Assembly (NCBI GenBank): GCA_900469955.1
Contig: UBYX01000030.1
Location: 1 to 64,000 of the forward strand
Length of the DNA: 64,000 bases
Reading direction: 5' to 3'
Origin: Hyphomicrobiales bacterium
Lineage (GTDB): Bacteria; Pseudomonadota; Alphaproteobacteria; Rhizobiales; Rhizobiaceae
The notes beneath the pieces were generated by a model that worked only from the letters and a program-made list of their open reading frames with translations, made no database searches and had not been told where the DNA came from. Positions 42,187 through 49,598 of the stretch are shown one piece after another (position 1 is the first letter of the stretch; each line of letters begins with the position of its first letter). The position numbers were made by a program, and so were the translations under genes.

Positions 42187-43038
42187 TCACGCCCTTGCGG
42201 GGGCGAGGATCCTGGAACCCGCCGACCTGGAGGCTTCGTGCTCCAGGTCTGCGCTGCGGACGTTGATGCTGGTGGACGTCATGGATTCGTCGATGCCCGC
42301 GCCTTCCTTGTCGGACCCGTAGATTTCCCGGACTGCCGTCGCCGTCAGTTCCGAAGGAGGTCCGTCGAAGACCACGCGCCCGCCCGCCATGCCGACGATG
42401 CGCTCGCAATAGGAGCGCGCCGTATCGAGGGTGTGCAGGTTGGTGACAACGGTGATGCCGTCGCGTTCGTTGATGTCGCGGAGCGCGTCCATGACGATCT
42501 TGGCGTTCATGGGATCGAGCGACGCGATCGGCTCGTCGGCGAGCACGACCCTGGGCCTCTGCATCAGCGCACGGGCGATCGCCACGCGCTGCTGCTGGCC
42601 GCCCGACAGCGTGCCCGCCCTCTGCAGCGCCGTCTGCTCGATGCCGAGCCGTTCGAGAGCCGCAATCGCCGCGATCCGTTCCTCGCGCGTGAAGATGCTG
42701 AGCAGGCTCATCGTCGTGGAGCGGTGGTTGAGCCGCCCGAGCAGGACGTTGGTGAGCACGTCGAGACGCGGCACGAGATTGAACTGCTGGAAGATCATGG
42801 CGCAGTCGCGCTGCCAGCCGCGGAGCGCTGCCCCGCGCAGGGAAGAAATTTCCCGATCGCCGAAGTGGATGGTTCCCGAGGACGGCGTCGTCAGACGGTT
42901 GATCATTCGCAGAAGCGTGGACTTGCCCGCGCCCGACCGCCCGATGACGCCGACCATCTGCCCGTGGGGAATTTCCAAGCTTACGGAATCCACGGCAGCA
43001 CGATTGCCGAAAGTCTTCGTCAGTTTTTCCAGACGCAT
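42187..43038 (-). CDS. phnC: phosphonate/phosphate ABC transporter ATPase PhnC
   Basis: The 283-residue ATPase has Walker A GRSGAGKST (33-41), a Q-loop in FQQFNLV, the signature LSGGQQQR, Walker B VVLADEPIASLD and the switch histidine in VTNLHTLD. The C-terminal 40 residues are variable and charged. It is the first gene of the minus-strand importer operon and is divergent from the Ser/Gly-rich cluster. Confidence 0.95.
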   Translation of the reverse strand: MRLEKLTKTFGNRAAVDSVSLEIPHGQMVGVIGRSGAGKSTLLRMINRLTTPSSGTIHFGDREISSLRGAALRGWQRDCAMIFQQFNLVPRLDVLTNVLLGRLNHRSTTMSLLSIFTREERIAAIAALERLGIEQTALQRAGTLSGGQQQRVAIARALMQRPRVVLADEPIASLDPMNAKIVMDALRDINERDGITVVTNLHTLDTARSYCERIVGMAGGRVVFDGPPSELTATAVREIYGSDKEGAGIDESMTSTSINVRSADLEHEASRSAGSRILAPARA

Positions 43039-43415
43039 GCCATGCCCCCTGTTTTTATGGGGGCCTCATTAGCGACGGCGCATGAAGGGGCGATGTCGGT
43101 TAGATGTAGCTTTTATGAAGATTGCGACAAACGCGGGCAATTTGAACGAATCTGGAGCGAACCTTCCTGTTCTCGAAAGCCTTTCGATGAGGCGCCGGCA
43201 GCTACAGAATTGGTGACGCCGCCCATCGGGGTTCCCGATGTAGGACCAAATTCCGTTCCTCCGGGACCTCTGTCCGATATTGCTCGGGCCCAAGGTCGCA
43301 TCAGCCATCCGACTGAAGTCTCTGGGGCGGAACATCGCAGCATCTCGTCTGTTCAGTCCCCAGCTTCGACACTGCGATTGGGTTGGAAGCATAGAAGAAA
43401 AACAAGGAGATAGAG
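43039..43415. other. 377-base divergent promoter region
   Basis: This stretch lies between phnC and the first Ser/Gly-rich gene and must hold promoters for both. No gene is supported. A weak PhoB-box-like sequence (about 43104-43121) was considered and not accepted. AAGGAGATAG gives the ribosome-binding site for the downstream gene. Confidence 0.45.
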
Positions 43416-43982
43416 ATGAAGATTGTCAAATGCGCGGCCCTTGCCGCAGCCCTTCTCGCTGGCACTACGCTGTCTGCCTATGCGCAGTCCAGCAGCACTG
43501 TCGGAACCGGTGGAACGAGTGCCGGAGGCGGCACCTCCAGCAGCACCGTTGGCACCGGCGGCTCGTCGGCGGGCACCAACTGTACACCGGGCGCCACCAA
43601 CTGCGACGGCGGCTCGGCCTCCACGCTCGGAACCGGTGGTTCCTCGGCAGGCGGCGGCACCTCCAGCAGCTCGGTCGGCACCGGTGGGTCGGCAGCCGGT
43701 TCCGGTAGCGGATCGGGTTCTGCGTCGACGCTCGGAACCGGCGGCACGAGCGCAGGTGACGGCACCTCCAGCAGCTCCGTCGGCACGGGCGGATCGGCGG
43801 CCGGCTCCGGTAGCGGATCGGGTTCGGCCTCGACGCTCGGCACCGGCGGCACCAGTGCCGGTGGCGGCACCTCCAGCAGCTCGGTCGGCACAGGCGGCAG
43901 CGCGGCAGGCGCGGCTCAGGACGACGTCAGCAACAAGGAATGTCCTCCGGGCCAGGCCAAGAAGAGCGGCGGCAAGTGCTAA
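43416..43982 (+). CDS. exported Ser/Gly/Thr-rich repeat protein (first of three)
   Basis: The 188-residue precursor has a clear signal peptide (cleavage near AYA-QS, residue 23). The mature part is almost only Gly, Ser, Thr and Ala, built from a 35-residue unit (core STLGTGGTSAGGGTSSSSVG) present about two and a half times, plus a shorter degenerate copy before it. Four cysteines flank the repeats: TNCTPGATNC and KECPPGQ...GGKC. It is probably disordered or fibrous outside the inner membrane. No family or function is known to me. Confidence 0.8.
   Translation: MKIVKCAALAAALLAGTTLSAYAQSSSTVGTGGTSAGGGTSSSTVGTGGSSAGTNCTPGATNCDGGSASTLGTGGSSAGGGTSSSSVGTGGSAAGSGSGSGSASTLGTGGTSAGDGTSSSSVGTGGSAAGSGSGSGSASTLGTGGTSAGGGTSSSSVGTGGSAAGAAQDDVSNKECPPGQAKKSGGKC
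43611..43910 (+). repeat. 105-base tandem repeat inside the first Ser/Gly-rich gene
   Basis: Units begin at 43611, 43716 and 43821, exactly 105 bases apart (35 codons); the last is cut short. They differ by few bases, many of them silent, so copies are young or kept alike by recombination. Unit number may vary between strains. Confidence 0.85.
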
Positions 43983-43991
43983 GACAACATG

Positions 43992-44022
43992 GGCCGGTCG
44001 CCGACAGGCGACCGGCCTTCTT
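43992..44022 (+). terminator. hairpin between first and second Ser/Gly-rich genes
   Basis: GGCCGGTCGCC / GGCGACCGGCC is a perfect 11-bp stem with a GACA loop, followed by TTCTT. It lies 9 bases after the stop of the first gene and may reduce expression of the next two. Confidence 0.65.
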
Positions 44023-44036
44023 CAGGAGGACAGGAT

Positions 44037-44426
44037 ATGAACTCGGCATCTTTGATGACCAGAAGCGCGTTCGCCCTGCCGCTGATCATGGCGCTTTGCA
44101 TCGCATGCGAGGCATTGTCGGCGGAGACGATCAAGCTCGAGGACGGCACCACCTGCACCGTGATCGAAAGCACCACTTCGGCGGGTGGGAGTACCTCATC
44201 CTCGGTGACCGCCGGCGGAGGCAGCGTGACCTCATCGACGACGATCGATGGAAAGACGACCACGATGCATTCGGGAGGCGGTTCGGCTTCGTCGAGCGCC
44301 GGATCGTCGGTGTCGGGCACCGCAGGCAGCCAGGCCTTCTCGACCGCAAGTGTCACCCGTCCCGACGGTTCGGTCGTGACGCGCCGATCGGACGGCACTT
44401 GCGACATCACCAAACCGAACAAATGA
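44037..44426 (+). CDS. exported Ser/Thr/Gly-rich protein (second of three)
   Basis: The 129-residue precursor has a signal peptide (about residues 1-29, ending near LSA-ET). The mature protein has one Cys near each end (GTTCTVIES and GTCDITK) and a middle of Ser, Thr and Gly runs (STTSAGGSTSSSVTAGGGSV). RPDGSVVTRRSDGTCD suggests a small folded end. AGGAGGACAGG precedes the ATG. It resembles its neighbours in composition, not in detailed sequence. Confidence 0.75.
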   Translation: MNSASLMTRSAFALPLIMALCIACEALSAETIKLEDGTTCTVIESTTSAGGSTSSSVTAGGGSVTSSTTIDGKTTTMHSGGGSASSSAGSSVSGTAGSQAFSTASVTRPDGSVVTRRSDGTCDITKPNK

Positions 44427-44437
44427 GGAGCAAGACC

Positions 44438-44884
44438 ATGATGAAACTGGTTCCCCTGGCAACGGCCGTCGCAATCGTCACGGCAATGGCCGGCACGCAA
44501 TCTCTGGCACAGGACTGCAACGCGGCCGGGACGGTCGGTTCGGCAGGCAGCGCGTCTGCCGGCGGCACTTCGGCCAGCACGCTCGGAACGGCAGGCACCT
44601 GCGCGACCGATGACGGCACGACCTCGTCCATCGGTTCGGGAGGAAGTGCGGCCACCGTCGACGGCAAGGCCCAGAGCCGCACCAAGGTCAACGAGAACGA
44701 CAATCAGCTCAAGGCACAATCCAAGGCCCAGGCCATGGACCAGGGCACGTTCAGCAAATCCCAGACCAAGACCCGCGTGAAGGGCGACGAACTGGAGAGC
44801 AAGACGCGGACGATGTCGCATGTGCCGGGGCAGAAACCGGTCAAGAGCACCACCGACAGCAACGTGATCCTGCCGCCGCAATGA
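44438..44884 (+). CDS. exported Ser/Gly-rich protein with charged tail (third of three)
   Basis: The 148-residue precursor has a signal peptide (cleavage near SLA-QD, residue 25). Residues 26-75 are Gly/Ser/Ala/Thr-rich with TVGSAGSASAGGTSASTLG, clearly like the repeat core of the first gene, with cysteines at DCNAAG and TCATDD. The rest is charged and polar (KVNENDNQLKAQSKAQAMD ...). GAGGAG lies 8 bases before the ATG. It starts 11 bases after the second gene. Confidence 0.75.
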   Translation: MMKLVPLATAVAIVTAMAGTQSLAQDCNAAGTVGSAGSASAGGTSASTLGTAGTCATDDGTTSSIGSGGSAATVDGKAQSRTKVNENDNQLKAQSKAQAMDQGTFSKSQTKTRVKGDELESKTRTMSHVPGQKPVKSTTDSNVILPPQ

Positions 44885-44975
44885 TACGGCTCGAATAGGG
44901 TCAAAGAACGCCGCCAAGGCAGAGATAGCGGGGAATAATGGGGAGCGCTATCTTCCCCTGGCGGACGAGAGAGCA

Positions 44976-45158
44976 TTAAGTCGGATTGCAGCTCATGCCG
45001 TTGCGTCGGGCGTTGGCAATGCAATCGCTTCTATTGGTGTAGGATTCGGTCGACGCGCCGACGGTCTTTCCGTTTAACGCTATGCGCCGCCACCGCCATT
45101 GGGTGCCGCTCTGATAAATTTCCCAGGTATCTCCGTTGCTGTCCCTGCAGGATGCCAT
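44976..45158 (-). CDS. DUF1508 (YegP-like) small protein
   Basis: The 60-residue protein has the YegP pattern SNGDTWEIYQSGTQWRWRRI followed by GKTVGASTESYTNRSDCIANARRNG. One domain copy is present, where the E. coli protein has two. A CGGAGGACGGAG site precedes the ATG, while longer frames lack support. Function unknown, although the family is linked to stress response. It is convergent with the Ser/Gly-rich cluster. Confidence 0.82.
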   Translation of the reverse strand: MASCRDSNGDTWEIYQSGTQWRWRRIALNGKTVGASTESYTNRSDCIANARRNGMSCNPT

Positions 45159-45321
45159 CTCCGTCCTCCGTTGGTTTCGACCGGACGAAGCTAGGAAGAT
45201 TCGCTGCGTCCTTCCACGAACCTTGCACACCTCCAGGTAGTGGTCGTCACATGAGCGCGTGTGGCTGCGGAACCTTGGCGCCTGTGGCCGGTTCTTTATC
45301 TTCCTCGAAGAGGAGGGCTGA

Positions 45322-45657
45322 ATGCGCTTCGTTCCGAAATGGGTCCATGGCATCGCCGACTACGCGGTCGGCTTCGGCATGATCGCGTTGGCTTTCGTGG
45401 CAGGGGCGGAGGGCGCGGGTTTCTACGCTTTCACGACCCTCGGCGTCTTCGCCATTCTCTATTCTCTGGGGACGGATTACGAACTGGGGTGGAAGCCCTA
45501 TCTCACCATGCCCGCTCACTTGGCACTCGATGCCGCCTTTGCCGTAGTGATGTTTCTCCTGCCGCTGGTCTTCAAGATGCCGCTGCTGCTTGCATGGCCG
45601 AGCGTGGCGATCGGAGCGATTGCGCTGCTGCTGGTGGTGACGACCAAGACCGATTGA
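45322..45657 (+). CDS. small membrane protein, SPW-repeat-like
   Basis: The 111-residue protein is hydrophobic, with four helices (about 8-28, 32-48, 62-82, 86-106). KWVHGIADYAVGFGMIAL at the start has the W...H...D arrangement seen in SPW-repeat proteins. GAGGAGGGCTGA lies before the ATG. Function unknown. It converges with the L,D-transpeptidase gene. Confidence 0.7.
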   Translation: MRFVPKWVHGIADYAVGFGMIALAFVAGAEGAGFYAFTTLGVFAILYSLGTDYELGWKPYLTMPAHLALDAAFAVVMFLLPLVFKMPLLLAWPSVAIGAIALLLVVTTKTD

Positions 45658-45707
45658 CGGTATTGCGTCCTCCGCGGAAGGCGGCCGGCGCGGGAACGAT
45701 ACCCGCA

Positions 45708-46718
45708 TCATTTCCCGCCGACGAACTCGACCATGACGCCCGGCTTCACCATGCCGGCCAGTTCGTCCGCATCCCAGTTCGCCAGCCTTACGCAGCCGTG
45801 CGAGCCCACCTTGTCGATGAGGGAAGGTTCCGGCGTACCGTGAATGCCGTAGGTCGGCTCTGTGAGGTCGATCCAGACGGTGCCGACCGGATTGTTCGGG
45901 CCCTTGGGCAGCGTCAGCTTCTCCTTGTTGTTCCCTTGCTGGAAGTTGACCTTGGGATCGTAGGTATAGGGCGGCATCCGCGCGACGCCCTTGACCTTGT
46001 GCTTGCCCGAGGGGGAGGGATTGTCCTTGCTGCCGATGGTGGCCGGGTAGACGGCGACGATCCGTCCGTCTTCGGCAAAGGCGCGAACCTGCCCTTTCTC
46101 TCTGTCCGCCTCGATGCGCTTCACCTCGGTCTTCGGGATCGGCGGCCCCGGCTCGACCACCGTCACGGTGTCGCCGGCTTGGAACCTCGCATCCGGATTG
46201 AGCGCATGCACGAGGTCTATGTCCATGTGGAAGCGTTCCGAGAGCATCTCCGGAATGCTGGTATAACCAAGGCGATCGAGCTTCGACTGCTCCTTGAAGT
46301 CCTCGGGAATTTTCTCGACCAGCGCATCGACATCCTCCTGCCGGATCTGCACGGTGCGGATGAGAGGCAGATCCTTGTTCAGCCGCCCCAGGAGATCGGC
46401 ATCGAGCTTGCCGTCGGGCGGCAGTTTGTGCATGGCCTCCAGCCCGGCGACCGCCTTGCGGACGTTCTCTCCGTCGTAACCGTCGATCACTCCCGGCGAC
46501 GAGCCGGCGCGGTCGAGCAGGATCTGAAGATGGACGATGGCGGGATCGGGTTGCGGCGGAGCCTTTGCCGGCGGTTCCGGGGCGATGGCGTCCAGCTTCG
46601 CATCCTCGATGGCCTGTGGCGTGATGGCCTGGGAAGTGGTGGCCTGGGAAGCGGCAGGCGTGGAAAGGAAGAGCGGGAGGAGCGGAGCGGCGAGTGCGAG
46701 GAGGGGCAGCGTTTTCAT
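45708..46718 (-). CDS. exported L,D-transpeptidase (YkuD family)
   Basis: The 336-residue precursor has a signal peptide (cleavage near AAS-QA, about residue 25), a peptidoglycan-binding-like helical domain (about 60-115, IVHLQILLDRAGSSPGVIDG), a LysM-like piece (HALNPDARFQAGDTVTV) and a C-terminal YkuD domain with IHGTPEPSLI and SHGCVRLANWD, where Cys is catalytic. Such enzymes form 3-3 cross-links or attach proteins to peptidoglycan. It stands alone. Confidence 0.92.
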   Translation of the reverse strand: MKTLPLLALAAPLLPLFLSTPAASQATTSQAITPQAIEDAKLDAIAPEPPAKAPPQPDPAIVHLQILLDRAGSSPGVIDGYDGENVRKAVAGLEAMHKLPPDGKLDADLLGRLNKDLPLIRTVQIRQEDVDALVEKIPEDFKEQSKLDRLGYTSIPEMLSERFHMDIDLVHALNPDARFQAGDTVTVVEPGPPIPKTEVKRIEADREKGQVRAFAEDGRIVAVYPATIGSKDNPSPSGKHKVKGVARMPPYTYDPKVNFQQGNNKEKLTLPKGPNNPVGTVWIDLTEPTYGIHGTPEPSLIDKVGSHGCVRLANWDADELAGMVKPGVMVEFVGGK

Positions 46719-46861
46719 GGTCTCTCCGAACTGACGGAAGAAGAAGTTGTTCCCGCCTGCCAGCGAAATGGCCCGTCGGATCAGATTGCGCCTGGCTGCG
46801 GACGACGACAGGATGGAGTCCTCCGTTGGTGACGGTCGGATTTTTCATCATCCTCGGGTGA

Positions 46862-46882
46862 TCCTCGGGTTAAACCCGAGGA
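46862..46882. repeat. 21-base palindrome, copy 1
   Basis: TCCTCGGGTT-A-AACCCGAGGA: 10-base arms around one A. A truncated half copy (TCCTCGGGT) lies directly before it at 46851-46859. Confidence 0.8.
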
Positions 46883-46892
46883 CGAGGATCGG

Positions 46893-46952
46893 ACGGGGCG
46901 CTGAAAGCTGGCTCTTAAGTTAGTTTATAGGTGACACCTCTGAGCGCCCCGT
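46893..46952. repeat. 60-base inverted repeat element
   Basis: ACGGGGCGCT (46893) and AGCGCCCCGT (46943) enclose 40 bases that contain a smaller dyad, AGGTGACACCT. TTTTTATCC follows. It may be a transcript hairpin or the remnant of a small mobile element. Confidence 0.5.
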
Positions 46953-47036
46953 TCGGCGGTTTTTATCCGCGACTCCGGTCCCTCTGCCGTTGCCTTTCGG
47001 GATGATGTTCGTCTGGCCTTCTGAGCTCCGGGCGGA

Positions 47037-47057
47037 TCCTCGGGTTAAACCCGAGGA
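47037..47057. repeat. 21-base palindrome, copy 2
   Basis: Identical in sequence to copy 1 (TCCTCGGGTT-A-AACCCGAGGA). Confidence 0.8.
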
Positions 47058-47100
47058 CTTATCGCCAACAGTCCAGAACACCGCCGCCGGACTTTCCGGA

Positions 47101-47121
47101 TCCTCGGATTAAATCCGAGGA
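47101..47121. repeat. 21-base palindrome, copy 3 with paired changes
   Basis: TCCTCGGATT-A-AATCCGAGGA differs from copies 1 and 2 by one base in each arm, and the two changes are complementary, so the palindrome is kept. Confidence 0.8.
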
Positions 47122-47339
47122 GGCGGACGGACTTTAAAAGAGTCCGGCGAAACCATCCTTCGGGCCACCATGTGTGCCGCACAGGCACGCCCGGCGCGCG
47201 CTTTCGGGCATCAAGAGATGAGGGGCCGGTCCGTTTCCCTCCACCTCTCCCCGTGTCGCCGGAGGGAGACCATTTTCCGCGGACCCGGAGGATGAGGTTC
47301 TGCGTCTTACCCTCACCACCCGCGCCGGCCCCGCCTCGC

Positions 47340-47408
47340 CGGAACGCCTTCCGGTGTATCCGATGCGGGACGAGGGATTGTAGGCACGGGGCGAGAAGGC
47401 GGGGATGG
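47340..47408 (+). repeat. dispersed repeat, copy B
   Basis: Same element as at 32409-32480, same orientation; about nine tenths of the bases agree, including a 22-base exact match over the CTTCCGG...GATGCGGG part. Confidence 0.7.
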
Positions 47409-47468
47409 AGCGGGACGAGATTTCGGGCAAGGTGTTGAATGTCTTGAGACAGGTGCGCGGGAATATCC

Positions 47469-47506
47469 CCCTCACCAGGTTCGCCACACCAATCGGCTGC
47501 GCCTCT
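47469..47506 (+). repeat. 38-base repeat block, copy 1
   Basis: This block (starting CCCTCACCAGGTTCGCC) agrees in 35 of 38 positions with 48231-48268, in the same orientation. The two copies flank the 87-codon gene at 47682. Confidence 0.65.
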
Positions 47507-47681
47507 CTAGGTCCGCTATGGGGAAGGGTTTCGGGTGCCGTCAGCCGTACCCGGGCTGGAATCAGACGAGAACATCGACGTCTTTGCCATATGCGGATGA
47601 CGATAGGCCCCGTCCATCCGGGTAATATCAATGGGATCAATTGCGGCGTAGTGTTCTATCTGGCTTTGAGAGGAGGGTGCT

Positions 47682-47945
47682 ATGCCTACCATATTGGCCT
47701 ATCACGACGTCAAAGACGTCAAACATTGGCTCACTTCACCGCGCCGCAAAGAGGTTTTCGAACCCCTCGGCTGCACAAATATTCGTACGTTTGTCGATCC
47801 ACAAGCGTCCAACCGAGTGGGCCTGGTCATGGACGTTCCCGACATGGGCCGCCTTCAGGAATTTATGAAATCCAAGCAAGCGGCGGATGCGATGGAGTAT
47901 GACGGAGTATTGCCGGAGACCTTGGTGATTCTCACGCAATCGTAG
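47682..47945 (+). CDS. small conserved-looking protein of unknown function
   Basis: The 87-residue protein reads PTILAYHDVKDVKHWLTSP, FVDPQASNRVGLVMDVPDM and MEYDGVLPETLVILTQS. The pattern of strands and helices is like small ferredoxin-fold proteins of the dimeric alpha-beta barrel kind, but this is only an impression. AGGAGG lies 6 bases before the ATG. It is an island between two repeat-rich gene-free stretches. Confidence 0.7.
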   Translation: MPTILAYHDVKDVKHWLTSPRRKEVFEPLGCTNIRTFVDPQASNRVGLVMDVPDMGRLQEFMKSKQAADAMEYDGVLPETLVILTQS

Positions 47946-48230
47946 CGGGAAATCAATGGCCCGCGTCGAGAAGGTCGGCTCTGGGTTTTGCCATGATGCC
48001 TCAGTATCGGTCAGATGAGATCGATTGCCGGCACTGGGGCTGTGACACCACGGCTGCTGTTGAGCGGCGGCGCGATTCACGCTGACCGGCGAAACCGGAA
48101 GTCGATATCGGTGGCGCGAAGCTGCCACGCACCCCCTTCGGCTGGCGGCATCTGCTACCGAATTCCGGAAAACTGCAGGTGAGGGGGTGGTTGTGGAACT
48201 CGGGTGGTTTGTCTCGCTTGGCGGGCTACT

Positions 48231-48268
48231 CCCTCACCAAGTTCGCCTCGCCAATCGGCTGCGCCTCT
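48231..48268 (+). repeat. 38-base repeat block, copy 2
   Basis: Agrees with 47469-47506 in 35 of 38 positions. Confidence 0.65.
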
Positions 48269-48317
48269 TGGGGGCATGTTTGCCCTCCCGCGGGACGCGC
48301 TCGGGCCTCCGTTCGTT

Positions 48318-48338
48318 GAAATCAATTTCATTGATTTC
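48318..48338. repeat. perfect palindrome in the gene-free region
   Basis: GAAATCAAT and ATTGATTTC are exact complements separated by TTC. It is AT-rich inside a GC-rich element and has no neighbouring gene to regulate closely. Confidence 0.55.
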
Positions 48339-48592
48339 TGGCTTCAGCCACCACTTCGGAGCCTCACCCAAGGGTAGAGGTAGGCGTCGAGGGTGCGGCA
48401 CGGCGCCTCTCCCTTCGTCGGAGAGGAAGCAATTTCAGCATCTTAACTTTGGCTAAGTGCCAGAAATTGCCGGTGAGGGGGCGCTTTCTCCATTGGCTGA
48501 TCGAGAAAGACACCGAGCGCTCCTCGGTATCGGGTAGAAGGGATTATGGAAAACAGCAGAGGTGACGCACCTCAAGCAGGTTCCCTGGCCGC

Positions 48593-49432
48593 TTACTCCA
48601 CCCAGATGCCGCTCCGATCGTCGTGGGCTGCATTGAAGAATATCCACAGCGCTTTGGCGAAGATATTTTCCTCGGGGATGAATCCCATGTCGAAGCGGCT
48701 GTCCAGGCTGTTGTCGCGGTTGTCGCCAAGAACGAAATAATGGCCCGGAGGGACGAGAAATTCGGCCGTGTTGTCTCCGCGCGAATTCTCCAAAGCTTCG
48801 GCGACGATGTAGGATTTGTCGGGATATACGCTTTCCCGGAACAGGTGGGCAGAGTATCCGTCCGCGTTGAACTCGCCTTCCGGCTGCCGAGGTAGCGGGC
48901 GGCCGTTTAGATATACGATGCCCGCCTTCAACTGCACGCAGTCTCCCGGCCGCCCGATGATGCGCTTGATATAGTCGGTATCATTGCGTGGATCGCGAAA
49001 TATGACTACGTGGCCGCGGTCCGGAGGATGGCCGAAAATCGGTTCGGATGGCCCCAGGCCCAGCGGTAGCGAGTACCGGCTATAGCCATAGGCATACTTG
49101 CTCGCAAAGAGATAGTCGCCAAGTTGAACGGTGGGCGACATGGAGCTAGCCGGAATAGTGAACGGCTGGAATAAAAAGCCTCGGATGAGAAAGGCGAAAG
49201 CGGAGGAAAGAACGAGAAAAATCAGCAACAAGCTGTACCAGTGAGAATACCATGGATACGGCGCGCCTCCTGCCTGTCTTGCTGCAACGAAGCCGTGTGT
49301 CGCCCCGATTACACGCCAAACTATCGCTATAGGGGTGCCGGAATGGTTGTAGCTTAAACCGGCGCGGCCCAGCAGCCACATCTGGGCCGTTATCAATACG
49401 ACCCCCCGACGAAATAGAGGATCGCCAGCCAC
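48593..49432 (-). CDS. lepB: signal peptidase I, catalytic part
   Basis: The frame (up to 279 residues) contains the S26 motifs FTIPASSMSPTVQLGDYLF with the nucleophilic Ser, YIKRIIGRPGD with the general-base Lys, and VLGDNRDNSLDSRFDMGFI. It removes signal peptides at the outer face of the inner membrane. A transmembrane helix (YSLLLIFLVLSSAFAFLI) precedes the catalytic part. The GTG at the extreme 5' end has no ribosome site, and the natural start appears to be in the other frame at 49533, joined by a one-base slip in a G6 tract. Confidence 0.85.
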   Translation of the reverse strand: MAGDPLFRRGVVLITAQMWLLGRAGLSYNHSGTPIAIVWRVIGATHGFVAARQAGGAPYPWYSHWYSLLLIFLVLSSAFAFLIRGFLFQPFTIPASSMSPTVQLGDYLFASKYAYGYSRYSLPLGLGPSEPIFGHPPDRGHVVIFRDPRNDTDYIKRIIGRPGDCVQLKAGIVYLNGRPLPRQPEGEFNADGYSAHLFRESVYPDKSYIVAEALENSRGDNTAEFLVPPGHYFVLGDNRDNSLDSRFDMGFIPEENIFAKALWIFFNAAHDDRSGIWVE

Positions 49433-49533
49433 CCCCGACCGAGATAGGCCATCGTCACATCAGGACCAAACAGCAATCCCATCAACGAGGCACAGGCGGG
49501 ACGGCGGGAGCGGAAGGCTTGTACGATCCTCAT
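49393..49533 (-). pseudogene. frame-shifted 5' part of the signal peptidase gene
   Basis: An ATG frame of 46 codons (MRIVQAFRSRRPACASLMGL ... YLGRGWLAILYFVGG, then SY-stop) runs into the signal peptidase frame at a run of six G (plus-strand C 49402-49407). Adding one G would join the two into one protein with the hydrophobic sequence ILYFVGGVVLITAQMWLL. Either the gene is broken, or the tract is slippery, or one base was lost in sequencing. Confidence 0.6.
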
Positions 49534-49598
49534 GGGAAACCAGCAATTTAAGTGTTCGGCAACCGCGATTGAAATCTCGATCGGCGGGGAATGAAGTC

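Larger units (their letters stand above)
46719..47681. other. 963-base gene-free region made of palindromes and repeats
   Basis: No reading frame here looks real. The region contains three copies of a 21-base palindrome (46862, 47037, 47101), a 60-base inverted repeat (46893-46952), a dispersed repeat (47340-47408) and a 38-base block shared with 48231-48268. It appears to be a landing place for small intergenic elements. Confidence 0.75.
47946..48592. other. 647-base gene-free region with repeats
   Basis: No gene is supported. Seen here: a 38-base block shared with 47469-47506 (48231-48268), a perfect palindrome GAAATCAAT-TTC-ATTGATTTC (48318-48338), and the dyad GCAATTTC / GAAATTGC (48429-48470). 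The part from GTGAGGGGGTGG (48179) to GGTGAGGGGGCGC (48472) looks like one composite intergenic element. Confidence 0.65.

Noticed and set aside
43104..43121. PhoB-box-like sequence upstream of phnC
   Set aside because: Only the TCAT and CAT ends and the A-rich centre fit the two CTGTCAT repeats; too many core mismatches to claim phosphate control.
43416..44884. CRISPR array or satellite DNA as explanation of the repeats
   Set aside because: The repeat unit is 105 bases without spacers and stays in frame in a gene with signal peptide and ribosome-binding site.
45247..46851. 534-codon minus-strand frame overlapping the L,D-transpeptidase gene
   Set aside because: Wrong frame for the YkuD domain; Arg/Ala/Gly-rich shadow.
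47134..47902. Frames of 165-168 codons across the repeat region
   Set aside because: They run through palindromes and repeats, have no ribosome-binding site and overlap the better-supported gene at 47682.
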